NCBI GenBank assembly: GCA_019090405.1
Contig: JAHRVZ010000368.1
Span: 1-6,449 of the forward strand
Length of the DNA: 6,449 bases
Direction of reading: 5' to 3'
DNA from: Paracoccaceae bacterium
GTDB taxonomy: Bacteria; Pseudomonadota; Alphaproteobacteria; Rhodobacterales; Rhodobacteraceae
The notes beneath the pieces are model-generated. The model ran no database searches and was not told the origin of the DNA. It saw only the letters and a list, made by a program, of their open reading frames with translations. Position numbers and translations under genes: made by a program. Shown in pieces: positions 3,809 through 6,449 of the stretch; within the stretch, counting starts at the first letter, position 1; every line of letters begins with the position of its first letter.

Positions 3809-6427
3809 TCAGTGTATCACCGCGTCATCGGGAGCCGGTCGATTGGACGCGGCGATCCGGTCACCAATGATCAGACCTTCGGGCCCGGCGCTGATCGGGA
3901 TCATATCGCCGTCCAGCACATCACCACTAAGCAACATTTCAGCTAGTGGGTTTTGCAATGCCCGCTGGATCACCCGCTTCAGAGGACGTGCGCCAAACAC
4001 CGGATCATACCCTTCATCCGCCAACCAGGTTTTCGCAACCTCATCCAGCTCAAGCGTAATTTTACGTGCCTCAAGACGTTTCTTAAGCCGACCAAGTTGG
4101 ATATCAACGATTTCGTCCATGTTTTCCCGCACCAGACGGTCAAAGATGATCGTTTCATCCAGCCGGTTCAGGAACTCGGGACGGAAATGTACCCGCACCG
4201 CATCCATGACATCACGACGTGCATCCGCAGCGTCCGCGCCATCCGGCAACTGGCTAAGCGCCTGTGATCCAAGGTTGGATGTCAGCACGATCAGCGTCTG
4301 TTTGAAATCAACAGTCCGCCCCTGACCGTCGGTCAGAACCCCGTCATCCAACACCTGCAACAGAATGTTGAACACATCCGGATGTGCCTTTTCGACCTCA
4401 TCAAACAGGATCACCTGATATGGACGTCGGCGCACGGCCTCGGTCAAAACACCACCTTCGTCATAGCCAACATAGCCCGGAGGCGCCCCGATCAGGCGTG
4501 ACACCGAATGTTTCTCCATGAATTCCGACATATCCACGCGAGTCATTGCGTTTTCATCGTCAAACAGAAATTCAGCCACGGCTTTGGTCAGTTCAGTTTT
4601 ACCGACACCGGTTGGCCCCAGAAACAGAAAACTGCCCAAAGGTCGGCCTTCGTCGTTCAGACCGGCCCGTGCGCGGCGCACGGCATTGGATACGGCACCG
4701 ACAGCCGCGTTCTGACCGATTACCCGCCGGTGCAGGTCGTCCTCCATTCGCAACAGTTTATCTCGCTCGCCTTCCAGCATTCGCGCGGTCGGGATGCCTG
4801 TCCAGCGTTCAACCACTTCGGCGATTTGCTCAGGGCGCACTGCCTCTTTGACCATCACGTCAGCGACTTCGCGACCTTCGGCATCGCTCAGCTGTTTTTC
4901 CAACTCGGGAATGACGCCATATGACAGCTCGCCCGCTTTGGCGAGATTGCCCTCGCGTTTGGCGATTTCCAGTTCGGTATGCGCGGCCTCTAGATGTTCT
5001 TTTATGTCGCGTGCCCCGGCGAGTTTATCCCTTTCGGACTGCCATTGGGCTGTCATTTCAGCACTACGGTCCTGAAGATCGCCCAGATCTTTTTCCAGCG
5101 TTTCCAGCCGGTCCTTGGATGCTGTGTCATCCTCAAGCCTAAGCGCCTCGGCTTCGATCTGCTTTTGCAGGATTTCACGGTCAAGCGCATCCAGCTCTTC
5201 TGGTTTGCTATCGACCTCCATGCGCAGACGGCTGGCGGCTTCGTCCATCAAATCAATCGCTTTGTCCGGCAAAAACCGGTCGGTGATATAGCGATGGCTA
5301 AGCGTGGCAGCCGCCACCAAAGCAGCGTCAGAAATTCGTACACCGTGGTGCAATTCGTATTTCTCTTTAATACCGCGCAGAATCGAGATGGTGTCTTCGA
5401 CGGTTGGTTCGCTTACAAATATCGTCTGGAAACGCCGCGCCAGTGCCGCGTCTTTCTCGACGTATTTGCGGTACTCATCCAGCGTGGTGGCCCCGACGCA
5501 GTGCAATTCACCACGTGCCAGTGCCGGTTTAATCAGGTTCGCCGCATCCATCGCGCCTTCGCCTTTGCCGGCACCCACAAGCGTGTGCATCTCGTCGATG
5601 AACAGGATGATTTCGCCCGCAGCTTCGGTGACTTCGGTCAGGACAGATTTAAGCCGTTCCTCAAATTCACCACGATATTTGGCACCGGCAATCAGCGCAC
5701 CCATATCCAGCGAAAGCAGTTTCTTGTTGTGCAGGGATTCAGGAACGTCACCATTGATGATGCGCAGCGCCAGACCTTCGGCGATTGCCGTTTTACCGAC
5801 ACCGGGTTCACCAATCAAAACGGGGTTGTTTTTGGTGCGGCGACTAAGAACTTGCATCGTGCGCCTGATTTCATCATCCCGCCCGATGATCGGATCAATT
5901 TTACCTTCCGCCGCAGCCTCGGTCAGATCGTGGGTATATTTCTTGAGCGCCTCATAGCTGTCTTCGGCAGTCGCGCTATCAGCGGTGCGGCCTTTGCGAA
6001 TGTCATTGATTGCTTCGTTCAACGCCTGCGCGTTTACCGCCCCGGCATCCAGTGCATCTTTGGCCTTGGATTTGATCATGCACAACGCCATCAAAATCCG
6101 CTCAACCGGAACAAAACTGTCGTCGGCTTTTGTCGCTAGTTTTTCAGCCTCGGCAAAAACCTTGCCGGTGGTGCCGTCCATATAGACCTGACCAGAATCG
6201 CCACTAACCTGCGGGATTTTTGCGACGGCAGTATCCACTGCCTCAACCACACGCGCAGGCGCGCCGCCAGAGCGGGTAATCAGGTTGCTGGCAAGCCCCT
6301 GATCGTCATCCATCAATGCCTTAAGAATGTGTTCGGGCGTCAGCCGCTGATGGCCTTCGCGCATCGCGATTGTCTGGGCCGCCTGTACGAAACCGCGCGA
6401 CCTTTCGGTGAACTTGTTCAAGTCCAT
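3809..6427 (-). CDS. clpB: ATP-dependent chaperone ClpB (protein disaggregase)
   Basis: ClpB is a hexameric AAA+ unfoldase that, with DnaK/DnaJ/GrpE, pulls polypeptides out of aggregates after heat or oxidative stress in the cytoplasm. The 872-aa product is full length (E. coli 857). It has an N-terminal Clp repeat domain (about 1-145). The first AAA domain carries Walker A GEPGVGKT (206-213), Walker B ending in IDE (277-279), pore-loop Tyr251 and arginine fingers 331-332. A charged coiled-coil M domain spans about 405-525. The second AAA domain carries Walker A GPTGVGKT (604-611), Walker B FDE (675-677), pore-loop Tyr652, the FRPEFLNRLDE segment (748-758) with Arg755, and sensor-2 GARPLKR (812-818). 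The M domain identifies ClpB rather than ClpA. A non-conserved tail follows about residue 857. AAGGAGA (6439-6433), five bases before the ATG, supports the start. The promoter lies beyond the right edge, so heat-shock control cannot be judged. Confidence 0.98.
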   Translation of the reverse strand: MDLNKFTERSRGFVQAAQTIAMREGHQRLTPEHILKALMDDDQGLASNLITRSGGAPARVVEAVDTAVAKIPQVSGDSGQVYMDGTTGKVFAEAEKLATKADDSFVPVERILMALCMIKSKAKDALDAGAVNAQALNEAINDIRKGRTADSATAEDSYEALKKYTHDLTEAAAEGKIDPIIGRDDEIRRTMQVLSRRTKNNPVLIGEPGVGKTAIAEGLALRIINGDVPESLHNKKLLSLDMGALIAGAKYRGEFEERLKSVLTEVTEAAGEIILFIDEMHTLVGAGKGEGAMDAANLIKPALARGELHCVGATTLDEYRKYVEKDAALARRFQTIFVSEPTVEDTISILRGIKEKYELHHGVRISDAALVAAATLSHRYITDRFLPDKAIDLMDEAASRLRMEVDSKPEELDALDREILQKQIEAEALRLEDDTASKDRLETLEKDLGDLQDRSAEMTAQWQSERDKLAGARDIKEHLEAAHTELEIAKREGNLAKAGELSYGVIPELEKQLSDAEGREVADVMVKEAVRPEQIAEVVERWTGIPTARMLEGERDKLLRMEDDLHRRVIGQNAAVGAVSNAVRRARAGLNDEGRPLGSFLFLGPTGVGKTELTKAVAEFLFDDENAMTRVDMSEFMEKHSVSRLIGAPPGYVGYDEGGVLTEAVRRRPYQVILFDEVEKAHPDVFNILLQVLDDGVLTDGQGRTVDFKQTLIVLTSNLGSQALSQLPDGADAADARRDVMDAVRVHFRPEFLNRLDETIIFDRLVRENMDEIVDIQLGRLKKRLEARKITLELDEVAKTWLADEGYDPVFGARPLKRVIQRALQNPLAEMLLSGDVLDGDMIPISAGPEGLIIGDRIAASNRPAPDDAVIH

Positions 6428-6449
6428 GTCTGTCTCCTTTTAAAAGCGC

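Noticed and set aside
3717..4325. A 202-codon plus-strand open frame across the clpB terminator and 3' end
   Set aside because: The protein is Ser/Arg-rich low-complexity sequence typical of an antisense shadow, and it reads straight through the clpB terminator hairpin.
4994..6139. A 381-codon open frame on the plus strand opposite clpB
   Set aside because: It lies wholly antisense to a perfectly conserved clpB, its translation shows no recognisable domain, and its length is explained by codon bias of the real gene.

Overview
The window looks like chromosomal DNA of an alphaproteobacterium, most likely a Rhodobacterales (Roseobacter-type) species. This rests on the character of the four encoded proteins, the moderate GC content with AT-rich spacers, and an rRNA-operon leader at the left edge that resembles those I remember from this order. 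The assignment is from recognition, not from a search. Every gene I can support lies on the minus strand, so transcription runs from right to left.

Reading in the direction of transcription, the window opens at the right edge with a complete clpB (protein disaggregase), which begins just after a good Shine-Dalgarno sequence. It is closed by a perfect 11-bp-stem intrinsic terminator. After a 182-bp gap comes an orphan, membrane-anchored FMN-binding glutamate-synthase-like protein. It is followed after 69 bp by msrP and then, with stop and start almost touching, by msrQ. MsrP and MsrQ form the periplasmic methionine sulfoxide reductase system: a Tat-exported molybdoenzyme plus a haem-binding membrane electron donor. 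I see no terminator between the FMN protein and msrP, so the three genes may be one operon. ClpB refolds aggregated cytoplasmic proteins and MsrPQ repairs oxidised periplasmic proteins, so the neighbourhood has a protein-repair flavour, though this is only gene proximity.

The left 556 bp hold no conventional gene but are the most structured part of the window. Positions 1-252 read on the minus strand as the promoter and leader of a ribosomal RNA operon whose 16S gene lies beyond the left edge. They contain phased A-tracts (UP element), a -35/-10 pair with a 17-bp spacer and a C-rich discriminator, a hairpin, and a boxA antitermination element. Inside this leader is a 25-codon, extremely arginine-rich open reading frame (125-202, minus) with a textbook ribosome binding site. 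It coincides with a 65-nt stretch whose RNA contains no U. This possible leader peptide of an rRNA operon is the most novel item.

Between the rrn promoter and msrQ, positions 411-530 contain an exact DnaA-box match. Beside it is a dense cluster of eight GANTC sites (the CcrM methylation motif of Alphaproteobacteria) in 89 bp, arranged as inverted repeats that include a long imperfect hairpin. In positions 298-410 I see only AT-rich, then mixed, non-coding sequence with nothing else I can support.
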